A DNA stretch of 64,000 nucleotides from assembly GCF_032999765.1 (NCBI RefSeq), contig NZ_CP136051.1:5598501-5662500 (forward strand), in the 5' to 3' direction. The stretch is from Imperialibacter roseus. Its GTDB lineage: Bacteria > Bacteroidota > Bacteroidia > Cytophagales > Cyclobacteriaceae. Numbering within the stretch: the first letter of the stretch is position 1; the number at the start of each line of letters is the position of its first letter. The notes under the pieces were generated by a model. It was given only the letters and a program-made list of their open reading frames with translations, searched no databases and was not told the DNA's origin. Positions 26,130-35,226 of the stretch are shown here, in pieces. The translations under genes and the position numbers were made by a program.

Positions 26130-28523
26130 ATGCTAAGAAGTTATGTAGTTGTAGCCATAAGAAATTTGCGTCGCCAGGGCTTTTATAGCTTCATCAATAT
26201 TTTTGGTTTAACAGCCGGCGTGCTTTCCAGTCTGTTTCTTTTGCTCTACATAAAGGATGAACTAAGCTTTGATGCCTTCCACAAAAACGCTGATCAAATA
26301 TACCGTGTAGGCATGCACGCCTCCATTCAGGATACCAAGGTGGACATCTGCCAGGCCATGTCACCGATTGGGCCTACCATGAAGACAGATTTTCCCGAGG
26401 TTGAAAATTTTGTCCGTATCAACTACCCCGGAAGAGAACTGGTGACCAAAGAAGACCAGCAGTTTTATGAGGAGAAGTTCTATTTCGCCGATTCCTCTTT
26501 CTTCAGCGTTTTTAGCTTTCAGCTGGTAACAGGTGATCCAAGAAAGGCGCTCGTTGCCCCAAATTCTATCGTATTAACGGAAAGTATAGCAAAGAAATAC
26601 TTCGGTGAGGACGAACCCCTGGGCAAAGTGATTAAAACCGGCTCGGAAGAATGGCAAAGAATCGTAACGGGCGTAATGAAAGATGCCCCAGTCAATTCTC
26701 ACTTTCGACCCAAGGCACTCATCTCTTATAGCAGCCTGCCCGCACAAGGCCCATCAGCGTGGGGCAATATCAACGACTGGGTATACCTTCAATTAGCTAC
26801 CGGCACAGATCCAAAAATAGTCGAAGCAAGGTCTCCAGCGTTTATGGAAAAATATACCGGAGAGCTGTTTCGACAGTTCAATGCAAAGGCCGATTTTTAC
26901 CTTGAACCGCTCCTCAGTATTCACCTTTATTCAAAAAACGAGGGGCAAATCGAGCCTGGAGGAGACATCACCTATATCTATGTTTTCTCTATCGTAGCTA
27001 TTTTCATACTGCTTATTGCCTCCATTAACTATATGAACCTGGCCACTGCACGGGGCACCATGCGGGCCAAAGAAGTGGGCATCAGAAAAGTGCTTGGTTC
27101 TTATCGCAAGCAACTCATGATCCAGTTCACTGTAGAAGCCATAGTGGTGACACTTCTTTCTGTCGTGTTAAGCGTGGTTCTAGCATTCTTCCTTCTTCCC
27201 TATTTTAATGATCTTGCTGACAAAGCAATCACCCGAGATTTCTACAAGGATCCCATTATTTTGCTTGCTTTGAGCGGGGTTTTGGTGTTTTTAGGTTTGG
27301 TGTCGGGAAGCTACCCGGCTTTCTACCTTTCAAGGTTCCAGTCTGCGCAGGTACTAAAGGGCAGGGCCTCCTCCAAATCGGGTAATCCGGCACTCAGGAA
27401 AGCTCTGGTGGTCTTCCAGTTTTCCATTTCGATCATTATGGTGATATGCACCTGGGTGGTATACGACCAGCTCAACTTTATGAAAGAAAAGAACCTGGGC
27501 TTCAACAAGGATCAGGTCATCCGTATTCCGCTGGAAGGGCAAGAAGCACGCAAAAAACTCGATGTGCTAAAACAGGCGCTTTTGACTAACCCGGACATTT
27601 ACAGTGTAGGGTCTGGATGGGCTACTCCTGGAGGTGATTTCAACCTGAACGGCATATTTGTGGAAATGGAGCAGGGAGGTTTTACGGAAAAGGGGTTTAT
27701 GAGCTGTCAGGTGGATGCTGGCTACCTCCCAACGCTTGAAATAGAAGTGGTAGAGGGGCGCAATTTTTCCGAAGGTACAAAGAGCGATACTTCCAACGCT
27801 GTGATAGTGAACCAGGAGCTGGCCCGGGAAATGGGCTGGACGGAGCCTATAGGCAAGCGGTTCAAGGTAATGACTGGTGACGGCCTGCAAACCCGGGAAG
27901 TAAAAGTGGTAGGCGTTATTAAGAACTTTCACCAGAGAGCTCTTCAGGAGCCTATCATGCCCATGATTATTCACAACAGCATCCAAAACGGTATTTTGCT
28001 GGTGAGGATCAACACGGCCAACACTGGCGATGTGCTAAGCTTTATCGACAAAACATGGAAAGATATTATTACCAACAGGCCACTGCAGTATTCCTTTCTT
28101 GAGCAGGATTTCTACGAGAAATACCAGGCAGATGAGTCGAAAGGTCAGGTTTTTGCCACGTTCTCCATTTTTACCATTGTCATTGCCTGCATGGGCTTGT
28201 TTGGCCTTGCGTCGTACACGGCAGAGCAAAGGAAAAAGGAAATCGGCCTGAGAAAAGTGATCGGTGCCTCGGTTTCGAGCATCATGCTATTGATTTCGAA
28301 GGACTTTTTGAAGCTGGTTGGCGTTTCTATTTTGATCGCCTTCCCTATCGCCTATTATGCCATGAGCAATTGGCTTCAGGAGTTTGAATTCAGGATCAGC
28401 CCCAGCCCAATCACTTTTATTTCTTCGGCTGGCCTCATCCTGATTGTCACGCTGCTTACAGTCGGTTACCACAGCCTGGTAGCGGCTACGGGGAATCCGG
28501 TGGCCTCATTGAAAGACCAGTGA
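26130..28523 (+). CDS. MacB/FtsX-type ABC transporter permease
   Basis: Inner-membrane permease of the large Bacteroidota family with a duplicated FtsX layout. The 797-residue protein starts MLRSYVVVAIRNLRRQGFYSFINIFGLTAG, with its first membrane segment near residue 20-40. The first periplasmic MacB-like core domain spans about 45-285, three membrane segments lie near 290-400 with ATARGTMRAKEVGIRKVLGS, and a second core domain and three more segments near 675-785 carry EQRKKEIGLRKVIGASV. The two repeated GIRKVLG/GLRKVIG signatures mark the internal duplication. No ATPase gene is adjacent. Related orphan permeases often take part in peptide or antibiotic export, but the substrate here is unknown. 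Its stop lies 5 bases from the convergent Uma2-like gene. Confidence 0.9.
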   Translation: MLRSYVVVAIRNLRRQGFYSFINIFGLTAGVLSSLFLLLYIKDELSFDAFHKNADQIYRVGMHASIQDTKVDICQAMSPIGPTMKTDFPEVENFVRINYPGRELVTKEDQQFYEEKFYFADSSFFSVFSFQLVTGDPRKALVAPNSIVLTESIAKKYFGEDEPLGKVIKTGSEEWQRIVTGVMKDAPVNSHFRPKALISYSSLPAQGPSAWGNINDWVYLQLATGTDPKIVEARSPAFMEKYTGELFRQFNAKADFYLEPLLSIHLYSKNEGQIEPGGDITYIYVFSIVAIFILLIASINYMNLATARGTMRAKEVGIRKVLGSYRKQLMIQFTVEAIVVTLLSVVLSVVLAFFLLPYFNDLADKAITRDFYKDPIILLALSGVLVFLGLVSGSYPAFYLSRFQSAQVLKGRASSKSGNPALRKALVVFQFSISIIMVICTWVVYDQLNFMKEKNLGFNKDQVIRIPLEGQEARKKLDVLKQALLTNPDIYSVGSGWATPGGDFNLNGIFVEMEQGGFTEKGFMSCQVDAGYLPTLEIEVVEGRNFSEGTKSDTSNAVIVNQELAREMGWTEPIGKRFKVMTGDGLQTREVKVVGVIKNFHQRALQEPIMPMIIHNSIQNGILLVRINTANTGDVLSFIDKTWKDIITNRPLQYSFLEQDFYEKYQADESKGQVFATFSIFTIVIACMGLFGLASYTAEQRKKEIGLRKVIGASVSSIMLLISKDFLKLVGVSILIAFPIAYYAMSNWLQEFEFRISPSPITFISSAGLILIVTLLTVGYHSLVAATGNPVASLKDQ

Positions 28524-28528
28524 GGCTC

Positions 28529-29107
28529 TTAAAATATCTTTGTCAGATTCAGGCTGAAGCCTGGCAGCACCATTTCACCATCAAGAACCTTGTTGAATGG
28601 AGTTTCAATCATTCCTTCAGAGCGATAAATGTATGTCGCCCTCTTTGCGGAGTCGATCAACCAGCCAAGACGACAACCATTGCTTTGATACTCTTCCATT
28701 TTCTTGTGTAGCTCGGAAAGCCGATCAGAAGGAGACATCAGTTCAATGATGAAATCGGGGCAAATTGGCGGAAACCTTTCTTGCTCTGCAAGTGAAAGTG
28801 CCTCCCATCTGGCTTTTGCAACCCATGATGCATCGGGGGATCGAATGGCTGCGTTTGGCAGCGTGAATCCGGTAGACGAATCAAACGTGTATCCAAGGTT
28901 GGTTTGCTCATTCCACGCATCAAGCCTCGCACCAATGCGCATTCCCTTATTACCAATAAAGCCCCCGCTTGGTGTCATAATGATAATTCTTTTATCAAAA
29001 GTTCGCTCAAACTTCAAGTCTCTGTTTTGCTGGCAAAACAGATAAAACTCCTCCTCAGTAAAGGAGTCAAGTACTTTATCCGGAAATTTGAGTTCGAAAG
29101 AGTCCAT
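28529..29107 (-). CDS. Uma2-family (DUF820) nuclease-like protein
   Basis: Belongs by pattern to the Uma2 family, a PD-(D/E)XK nuclease fold whose function is largely unknown. The 192-residue length matches the family. Visible are the N-terminal SFTEEEFYLFCQQNRDLKFER with the conserved E, SPDASWVAKARW near residue 90 and CPDFIIELMSPSDRLSELHKKMEEYQSNG near 115-143, which carries the D-x(n)-ExM(S)PS core, then GWLIDSAKR. The frame extends to 29245, but MDSFELKF at 29107 gives the standard start. It lies 52 bases downstream of the cbb3-associated safE-like gene in the same orientation. Such genes are usually abundant in cyanobacteria and scattered in other phyla, so transfer is possible. Confidence 0.88.
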   Translation of the reverse strand: MDSFELKFPDKVLDSFTEEEFYLFCQQNRDLKFERTFDKRIIIMTPSGGFIGNKGMRIGARLDAWNEQTNLGYTFDSSTGFTLPNAAIRSPDASWVAKARWEALSLAEQERFPPICPDFIIELMSPSDRLSELHKKMEEYQSNGCRLGWLIDSAKRATYIYRSEGMIETPFNKVLDGEMVLPGFSLNLTKIF

Positions 29108-29159
29108 TTCTTGCCTTTTACTCAAAGATAGTAAATCTGCAGATATGCTTGTAGAAGTA

Positions 29160-29864
29160 TCAGGGAGTCGTACAGATTGTAATGCCAGCAAAAGGACTGC
29201 TGCCAGATGCCCCCGGGATATATTCAATGCGAAGATTGAGCCCACGCCAAATGAGCAACAGGCCCAGACAGGCTATAAAAACGGGAGCCAGCTTTCTTAT
29301 GTTCAGCCAGCTGAGATGATTGACAAATGTGCTGCCATAGGAAATGGCCAACAACATGGGCCAGGTGCCCAGGCCAAAGAAGATCATGTAAAGGCTGCTC
29401 TGAAAATAGTCGGCCATGGAGAGTGAACCGGCTATGGCAATGTAGACCATGCCACAGGGCAGAAGGCCGTTCAATCCGCCGAGCCAAAGTTGGCGAAACG
29501 GGCTATGGGAGGCCACAGCTCTACCGATCCATTTTCTCACGCCGCCTGATAGCCATCCGCTGGTTTTTGTACTAAGGTAGTGACTGTGAAATCGGGAAGA
29601 AATCAGGGGAAATATCACTGACGCAAGCAGCCCAACGCCTAACAGGAGAGAAAACCACTTTTGCAAACCTGCGAGTTGAGCGGCAAAGCCAAGGCCACCC
29701 AGTATAAGGCCCAGCAAAGCGTAGGTAAGAATTCTACCCGTGTGGTAGGTGATTTTTCCATAGCCGCTACCTCCTTTGTGAAGGGCAAAAACAAGCGGGC
29801 CACACATGCCTGCACAGTGTAGGCTGCCAAATAGTCCAAGCACAAAAGCTGACCAGAGCGGCAT
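29160..29864 (-). CDS. TauE/SafE-family (UreH-like) membrane protein of the cbb3 operon
   Basis: Membrane protein found with cco genes across Bacteroidota and Proteobacteria; probably helps copper or cofactor delivery to the oxidase, but this is inference. The 234-residue protein has six to seven membrane segments. Two cysteine motifs lie within segments: LHCAGMCGPL near residue 16 and LLPCGMVYIA near 135, typical of the CcoI-associated DsbD/SafE-like group. It begins 1 base after the ccoH stop, so it is translated with it. The C-terminus ends in a short hydrophilic tail. Confidence 0.88.
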   Translation of the reverse strand: MPLWSAFVLGLFGSLHCAGMCGPLVFALHKGGSGYGKITYHTGRILTYALLGLILGGLGFAAQLAGLQKWFSLLLGVGLLASVIFPLISSRFHSHYLSTKTSGWLSGGVRKWIGRAVASHSPFRQLWLGGLNGLLPCGMVYIAIAGSLSMADYFQSSLYMIFFGLGTWPMLLAISYGSTFVNHLSWLNIRKLAPVFIACLGLLLIWRGLNLRIEYIPGASGSSPFAGITICTTP

Positions 29865-29865
29865 A

Positions 29866-30300
29866 TCAGATCACTATTGTTTTCTCTTCAAAGAAAGTCT
29901 GCCCCCCCTGCTGCCAGGAAATTTTCATTTTCCAAAGTCCCCTCTTTAGCCGAGAAGTGTCCATTTGAAAACTTCCTGTATCGTCCAGCTGCAGCAAAAA
30001 CTTCTTATCAAGCTTGGCATCAGATGGACGAAACATAACGACTTCGCCAGTCAACGCAGCTCCTTGCTCGCCGAATGACAGCTCCAGTCGGTTCTCTCCC
30101 GGAATTCGGGTTACCTCAACTTTCCTCCGTGATTCCTGTGCATTAGAAATATCGTCGATCCTTGTTTGGTATTTGATTTCCTGCTGGTAGTAGTCTGTTG
30201 AAACCAGCGACACATCCTGGCGCACACAAACCACCACAAGGCTGATAATAAGGCCAGCAAATAGCACAAAGGCTACTGTAATCCAGCTCCCGAAGTTCAT
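29866..30300 (-). CDS. ccoH: cbb3 oxidase accessory protein CcoH/FixH
   Basis: Single-pass membrane protein needed for stable assembly of the cbb3 oxidase. The 144-residue protein has an N-terminal membrane anchor (ITVAFVLFAGLIISLVVVCV, residues 7-27). VSTDYYQQEIKYQTRIDD near 33 is the typical FixH signature of a short anchor, YYxxxxxY and a small beta domain. The gene overlaps the ccoG stop by 4 bases (ATGA). Position between ccoG and safE is standard for Bacteroidota. Confidence 0.9.
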   Translation of the reverse strand: MNFGSWITVAFVLFAGLIISLVVVCVRQDVSLVSTDYYQQEIKYQTRIDDISNAQESRRKVEVTRIPGENRLELSFGEQGAALTGEVVMFRPSDAKLDKKFLLQLDDTGSFQMDTSRLKRGLWKMKISWQQGGQTFFEEKTIVI

Positions 30301-31727
30301 GGCTTTTTCTGTTTAAAGGGTCCTAAAAAGTTTGTCTTTATCTCATCAAGCAACTCCCCATCTCTATAGAGTTGTATCACCAGCTTATTACTGGTTTCGG
30401 TCACGTTCTCTCTGGGCAGGTCAATAAAGTAAACGGACTCAAGGTTGCTGGCTGCCGGTATCACCAGGCCTTCGCCCCCCACCCGGTCAATCGTGCCTCC
30501 GTTGGCGTCTTTCAGCTTCACTTCTATGTGAATATCCTCATAGGTTTTGTTCACAAACTGAATATTGTAAAGATTGGAGATCATTCCGTTTTCTTTCTCC
30601 TGATACAGCATCCCCGGAACACGCAGCATGGTAGCTTCCACGTCTGTTCGGGTGGTAAGCAGAAAGGCCAATAGCCCCAAAATTCCCACAAGAACTGTAG
30701 TGTAGGCGGCTATCCTGGTGTTGAAGGAAAACTTTTTCCCCTCACTGACCATACTGTGACTGTAGTAACCAATGAGGCCCGTTGGGCGATCAACTTTCGT
30801 CATTACGTCATCGCATGCGTCTATGCAAGCTGTGCAGTTGACGCACTCCAGCTGGGTGCCGTTTCTGATATCAATTCCGGTTGGGCACACGTGCACACAA
30901 AGCTTGCAGTCGATGCAATCGCCCTTAGGTGGTTCAGCTTTCGCTCCGGGTACTTCTTTCTTTATTTTTCCTCTGGGCTCGCCCCGCAACCAGTTGTAGG
31001 CCACAACGATTGACTCTTTGTCGAGAAGCACACCCTGCAAACGGCCATAAGGACAAACAGCGATACAAGCTTGCTCTCTAAAATAGGCAAAAACCCAAAA
31101 GAAGATCCCTGTAAAAGCAATAAGCCCAATGAAACCCGCCATGTGTGCTGTGGGCGGCTGCGATACAATGGTAACCACCTCGTCAATCCCTATCAGATAG
31201 GCCATAAGGGTATGGGCGATGAGCGCTGAAATCGCCAAAAAGATGGAAAGCTTGAGGCCCTTCTTCCAAATCTTCTCAAAATTCCAGCCTTGTCTGGCCA
31301 GTTTACGCTGCTGATTGGCATCCCCCTCAATCCAGTACTCTATTTTCCGAAAAACCATCTCCATAAAGATAGTCTGAGGGCACATCCAGCCACACCAAAT
31401 ACGGCCGAATACAACGGTAAAAAGGATCACAAAAACAAAGAAGGCGATCATGCCTATCCCGAAAATGATGAAATCCTGAGGCCAGAATACCGTGCCGAAT
31501 AAAATAAACTTGCGCTCGAAAATATTGAACAGGAACATTGGGTGCCCCTTCCAGGAAAGGAAAGGGGCACCAAATAATAAACCTAACAAAAGCACTGTTA
31601 CTGCTATCCTGTAAGTGTGGTACTTCCCTTTGGGCTTTTTAGGATTAATCCACACTCTCTTGCCTTGTTCGTCTACAGTGGCAATCGTATCACGGTACAG
31701 CTCATCATATTCATATAAATCTTCCAT
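30297..31727 (-). CDS. ccoG: cbb3 oxidase accessory iron-sulfur protein CcoG/RdxA
   Basis: Membrane ferredoxin-like protein that reduces copper for cbb3 maturation. The 476-residue protein has about five membrane segments. Cysteine motifs are CGWMCPQTIFMEM near residue 112, CIAVCPYG near 222, and two 4Fe-4S sets (CIDCKLCVHVCP near 270 and CVNCTACIDACD near 295). A C-terminal Ig-like periplasmic domain covers residues 365-476. The N-terminus MEDLYEYDELYRDTIATVDEQGKR is typical of Bacteroidota CcoG. It follows ccoP by 29 bases. Confidence 0.95.
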   Translation of the reverse strand: MEDLYEYDELYRDTIATVDEQGKRVWINPKKPKGKYHTYRIAVTVLLLGLLFGAPFLSWKGHPMFLFNIFERKFILFGTVFWPQDFIIFGIGMIAFFVFVILFTVVFGRIWCGWMCPQTIFMEMVFRKIEYWIEGDANQQRKLARQGWNFEKIWKKGLKLSIFLAISALIAHTLMAYLIGIDEVVTIVSQPPTAHMAGFIGLIAFTGIFFWVFAYFREQACIAVCPYGRLQGVLLDKESIVVAYNWLRGEPRGKIKKEVPGAKAEPPKGDCIDCKLCVHVCPTGIDIRNGTQLECVNCTACIDACDDVMTKVDRPTGLIGYYSHSMVSEGKKFSFNTRIAAYTTVLVGILGLLAFLLTTRTDVEATMLRVPGMLYQEKENGMISNLYNIQFVNKTYEDIHIEVKLKDANGGTIDRVGGEGLVIPAASNLESVYFIDLPRENVTETSNKLVIQLYRDGELLDEIKTNFLGPFKQKKP

Positions 31728-31756
31728 CGCTTTTTTGGGATACTCACGTCTTGGCT

Positions 31757-32686
31757 CTAGTTTCCAGATTCCTGCCCTGCGGCTCCCGGCTCATAAGGGT
31801 CTCCCTGCGGCTCTTTGGGGCTCGCCGGCGTGGTGCCTTGCATAGTCAGTATATAACTCGCCACATCTCTGATGTCTGTTGGTTTCAAAGTAGCCTGCCA
31901 GGCGATCATCCCCTTCTGAGGCACACCGTACTTGATGGTTTTAAATAGGTCGTTGATAGAACCGCCGTGCAGCCAATACACGTCTGTGAGGTTAGGGCCA
32001 ACGCCTCCGCCGCCATCAGCAGCGTGGCATACAGCGCAGCTTTTTTCAAAGATATTCTTGCCGTTTGCTAATTCTGCCTCTACAGTGGTTGTTTCAACGC
32101 TGTTCTCATCCAGCTCATTTACGGCGAGCAGCTTTCTGGCCTCGGCTTCTTCACTGGCCACCGCCAACTCGTTTTGATATTCCTCCTCCTGAAGTGGAAG
32201 CGTATCGAAGACATGGTAGGCAAGCAGATAAACCACTGCAAAAACTATAGACAAATAAAACATGTACTTCCACCATGGCGGCAAGTGATTGTCAAGCTCT
32301 CTGATGCCATCGTAGTTATGATCGAGCAATACTGCGTCCTCTTTTTCAAGTGGTACTGCATCCGTCATTTTTTGATTGAACCTTGTCCAGAAGCTGGGGC
32401 CTTCTTCATAGGTCAGCCCCTGGTCAGCTCGCTCGCTCACTTTTTCCTTCCTGATAATTACTTTAATAATGGTAAGGGTATAGAGCGCTACTACGAGTAC
32501 GAGAACGGCCACAATGACCACAAGTGCCATGGCAGTGTAGAGCAGCAATTCAGGGCTGTCGGAGGTGGCTGATGAAGCACTTGCATCCTGGCCAAAGCCC
32601 ACCGCAGGCATCAGCAGTCCAAAAAGTGTTAACCACGTTTTCGGCTTTTTCTTTAGTAAGGCCAAAAGTCTATTTAAGTGTGTCAT
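31757..32686 (-). CDS. ccoP: cbb3 cytochrome c oxidase subunit III, one-haem form
   Basis: Membrane-anchored c-type cytochrome that feeds electrons to the cbb3 core. The 309-residue protein has an N-terminal hydrophobic segment and a second one (LLLYTAMALVVIVAVLVLVV, near residue 48), then the CcoP N-domain (DGIRELDNHLPPWWKYMFYLSIVFAVVYLL, near 124). One haem site, CAVCHAADGGGG, lies near residue 216 and its ligand methionine is in KGMIAWQ near 252. Proteobacterial CcoP has two haem c sites; the single site here is the usual Bacteroidota form. It overlaps ccoQ by 17 bases. The C-terminal tail is Pro/Gly/Glu rich. Confidence 0.94.
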   Translation of the reverse strand: MTHLNRLLALLKKKPKTWLTLFGLLMPAVGFGQDASASSATSDSPELLLYTAMALVVIVAVLVLVVALYTLTIIKVIIRKEKVSERADQGLTYEEGPSFWTRFNQKMTDAVPLEKEDAVLLDHNYDGIRELDNHLPPWWKYMFYLSIVFAVVYLLAYHVFDTLPLQEEEYQNELAVASEEAEARKLLAVNELDENSVETTTVEAELANGKNIFEKSCAVCHAADGGGGVGPNLTDVYWLHGGSINDLFKTIKYGVPQKGMIAWQATLKPTDIRDVASYILTMQGTTPASPKEPQGDPYEPGAAGQESGN

Positions 32687-32873
32687 GATTCAACTGGTTA
32701 GGTGTGGAACTTTGATCGCTATCCATAGGGAGGTGGCTCATTTCATCGATATAGTCTTTGTCTGCCAACCAGACCCACAGTAATAGCCCGACAAAGAAGG
32801 CGAAGAAGATGGCCAGTGAAACTAATGGCCAAATCTCTATGCCCGTGATTGATCTTAATACTTCCTTATACAT
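32670..32873 (-). CDS. ccoQ: cbb3 oxidase small subunit CcoQ/FixQ-like
   Basis: A 67-residue single-span protein (PLVSLAIFFAFFVGLLLWVWLA, residues 16-37) followed by DKDYIDEMSHLPMDSD, the Bacteroidota CcoQ/FixQ form. It starts 2 bases after the ccoNO stop and overlaps ccoP by 17 bases. It probably stabilises the oxidase. Confidence 0.88.
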   Translation of the reverse strand: MYKEVLRSITGIEIWPLVSLAIFFAFFVGLLLWVWLADKDYIDEMSHLPMDSDQSSTPNQLNHDTLK

Positions 32874-32875
32874 GG

Positions 32876-35026
32876 CTAGTTTCCTCCTTCTTGGGTTGAC
32901 GATACATTTTGATTGGCAACTCCCTTCACTTTGATGTCAGTGCCCAGGCGTTGCAAATAGGCAATGAGTGCAATGATCTCTGCCTCGGGAGCGATCTCTA
33001 TGCCATCCTTTTTCAGGTTTGTGGCTATCAATGCGGCTTGTTTACTCATCAAGGCATTGGCCTGATCCTCAAACCCTTCCTCGTAAGGCACGCCTACATG
33101 GCGTAATGCACTGATCATGGCCGGAGTTAAGTCGGCATCTACCTGTTGCTCAAACAACCAGGGGTAGCGGGGCATGATAGAGCCAGGCGACATGGATGTG
33201 GGGTCAAGCATGTGATTGAAATGCCATGAGTCGGGATACTTGGCGCCTACCCGGTGCAAATCTGGCCCGGTACGTTTCGAGCCCCATAAGAATGGATGAT
33301 CGTACACAAATTCTCCGGCCTTAGAGTACTCTCCGTAGCGCTCCGTTTCTTCCCTGAATGGGCGCACCATTTGAGAGTGACAAGTATTACAGCCTTCACG
33401 GATATATATATCCCGGCCATGCAATTCCAGTGGTGTGTAAGGCTTCACGCTGGCGATAGTGGGCACATTAGATTTGATGAGAAATGCCGGTACAAACTCA
33501 ATCACCCCACCGATTAAAATGGCAACAAGTGCCAGGCTGGTGAAAATAATCGGCTTGCGCTCCAGCACAGCATGCCAATGTCCTCCAACAATTTCCCTCT
33601 TTTCAAGCGCTGGCGCTTCAGCTGGCTCGTTGGCAATCAACTTACCTGCATAGGCTGTTTTCACAAGGTTGTAAGCCATTACCAGCACTCCAATGATGTA
33701 AAGCAAGCCACCAACAGCCCTTAACATGTACATGGGCACAATCTGAGTGACCGTTTCCAGGAAGTTAGGGTACTGTAAGAAACCATCTTCAGTGAATTGT
33801 TTCCACATCAAACTTTGGGTGATACCGGCCCAATAGAGTGGCAAAGCATAGAAAATGATACCAAGGGTGCCAATCCAGAAATGGAAATTAGCGAGCTTAT
33901 CTGAGAATAGCTTAGTGCCGTAAATCCTTGGGATCATCCAGTAGAGCATGCCGAAAGTAAGGAAGCCATTCCAGCCCAGGCCACCAATGTGCACGTGTGC
34001 GATGATCCAGTCAGTGAAGTGAGCAATGGCATTCACATTTTTCAGTGAAAGCATAGGCCCTTCGAACGTGGACATGCCATAGGCAGTCACAGCTACCACC
34101 ATAAATTTCAACACTGCATCTTCACGCACCCTGTCCCAGGCGCCACGGAGCGTCAGCAGGCCGTTGAGCATGCCACCCCACGAAGGAGCCAGAAGCATGA
34201 TTGAAAATACGGTGCCCAGCGATTGAGCCCAGTTGGGAAGAGAGGTATAAAGCAGGTGATGAGGGCCTGCCCAAATGTAAATAAATATCAACGACCAGAA
34301 GTGGATAATAGAAAGCTTGTAAGAGTAAACTGGTCGGTTAGCCGCCTTGGGCAGGTAATAGTACATCAAGCCAAGGAAGGGTGTGGTAAGGAAAAAAGCC
34401 ACGGCGTTGTGGCCGTACCACCACTGAACCAGCGCATCCTGCACACCAGCAAAGGCTGAATAGCTTTTGAACAGGCTTACCGGCCATGCAAACGAGTTGA
34501 AAATGTGAAGCACCGCAACGGTGACGAATGTCGCAATGTAAAACCAGATGGCCACATACATGTGTCGCTCCCGCCTCTTGAGAATGGTGCCTATCATATT
34601 GATGCCAAACACTACCCAGATAAGTGCGATGGCAATATCGATGGGCCACTCCAACTCAGCGTACTCTTTGGAAGAGGTGAAGCCGAGCGGCAATGTGATG
34701 GCCGCAGCCACAATAATAAGCTGCCAGCCCCAGAAGTGAATCCAGCTTAAGGTGTCGCTCAGCATTCTGGCTTTTAACAGCCGCTGCAAGGAGTAGTACA
34801 CCCCGGCAAACATAGCGTTGCCCACAAATGCAAAAATCACCGCATTGGTGTGCAGCGGTCTGATTCTACCAAAAGTGGTGTACTGCAAATCAAAATTGAA
34901 TATCGGGTAAAAAAGCTGAATGGCTGCAGTAAGACCTACCAGCATGCCCACGATACCAAAGACAACCGTGGCAATAGCAAAGTACTTTACTATTTTGTTG
35001 TCGTAGCTAAATTTTTCTAATTCCAT
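32876..35026 (-). CDS. ccoNO: Fused cbb3 oxidase subunits I and II (CcoN-CcoO)
   Basis: Catalytic haem-copper subunit plus its mono-haem cytochrome c in one chain, reducing oxygen to water and pumping protons at low oxygen. The 716-residue protein has the twelve-span CcoN part (residues 1-480), with the haem and copper ligands in LHTNAVIFAFVGN, WWYGHNAVAFFLTTP, GPHHLLYTS and HIGGLGWNGF. The CcoO part (about 510-716) carries REGCNTCHSQMVRPF. The fusion is common in Bacteroidota. The gene starts the operon; upstream are a TAnnTTTG box and a CRP/FNR-like palindrome shared with ccoI. Confidence 0.96.
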   Translation of the reverse strand: MELEKFSYDNKIVKYFAIATVVFGIVGMLVGLTAAIQLFYPIFNFDLQYTTFGRIRPLHTNAVIFAFVGNAMFAGVYYSLQRLLKARMLSDTLSWIHFWGWQLIIVAAAITLPLGFTSSKEYAELEWPIDIAIALIWVVFGINMIGTILKRRERHMYVAIWFYIATFVTVAVLHIFNSFAWPVSLFKSYSAFAGVQDALVQWWYGHNAVAFFLTTPFLGLMYYYLPKAANRPVYSYKLSIIHFWSLIFIYIWAGPHHLLYTSLPNWAQSLGTVFSIMLLAPSWGGMLNGLLTLRGAWDRVREDAVLKFMVVAVTAYGMSTFEGPMLSLKNVNAIAHFTDWIIAHVHIGGLGWNGFLTFGMLYWMIPRIYGTKLFSDKLANFHFWIGTLGIIFYALPLYWAGITQSLMWKQFTEDGFLQYPNFLETVTQIVPMYMLRAVGGLLYIIGVLVMAYNLVKTAYAGKLIANEPAEAPALEKREIVGGHWHAVLERKPIIFTSLALVAILIGGVIEFVPAFLIKSNVPTIASVKPYTPLELHGRDIYIREGCNTCHSQMVRPFREETERYGEYSKAGEFVYDHPFLWGSKRTGPDLHRVGAKYPDSWHFNHMLDPTSMSPGSIMPRYPWLFEQQVDADLTPAMISALRHVGVPYEEGFEDQANALMSKQAALIATNLKKDGIEIAPEAEIIALIAYLQRLGTDIKVKGVANQNVSSTQEGGN

Positions 35027-35058
35027 ATTTATAGAGGGTTAGCAAATGGAAACAGAGA

Positions 35059-35066
35059 CAAAGCTA
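35059..35066 (-). promoter_or_regulatory. -7 promoter box of the ccoNO operon
   Basis: On the minus strand this reads TAGCTTTG, a full match to TAnnTTTG, 32 bases before the ccoNO ATG. No TTG sits at -33, as is usual at activator-dependent promoters. Confidence 0.55.
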
Positions 35067-35109
35067 TTTGCCATGCGCCGGGGGATGAATGACTATTCTT
35101 CCCGGCAAA

Positions 35110-35124
35110 ACTGATATTTGTCAT
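35110..35124 (-). promoter_or_regulatory. CRP/FNR-type operator upstream of ccoNO
   Basis: Read towards ccoNO: ATGACAAATATCAGT. It contains the half sites TGAC and ATCA around a 4-base spacer, the FNR/HcpR-like architecture, and differs at one base from the site upstream of ccoI over TGACAAAWATCAGT. It starts 44 bases upstream of the -7 box, about -62 from the expected start, a standard activator position. Confidence 0.6.
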
Positions 35125-35226
35125 AATTGCCCGTGAGTAAATAAGACTTGGGCCAATAGGTGTATTGAAAAACAGAAATGTTTACATTACGTTAAACCAC
35201 TACCCTACTTGACGAACTGGTTGAAA

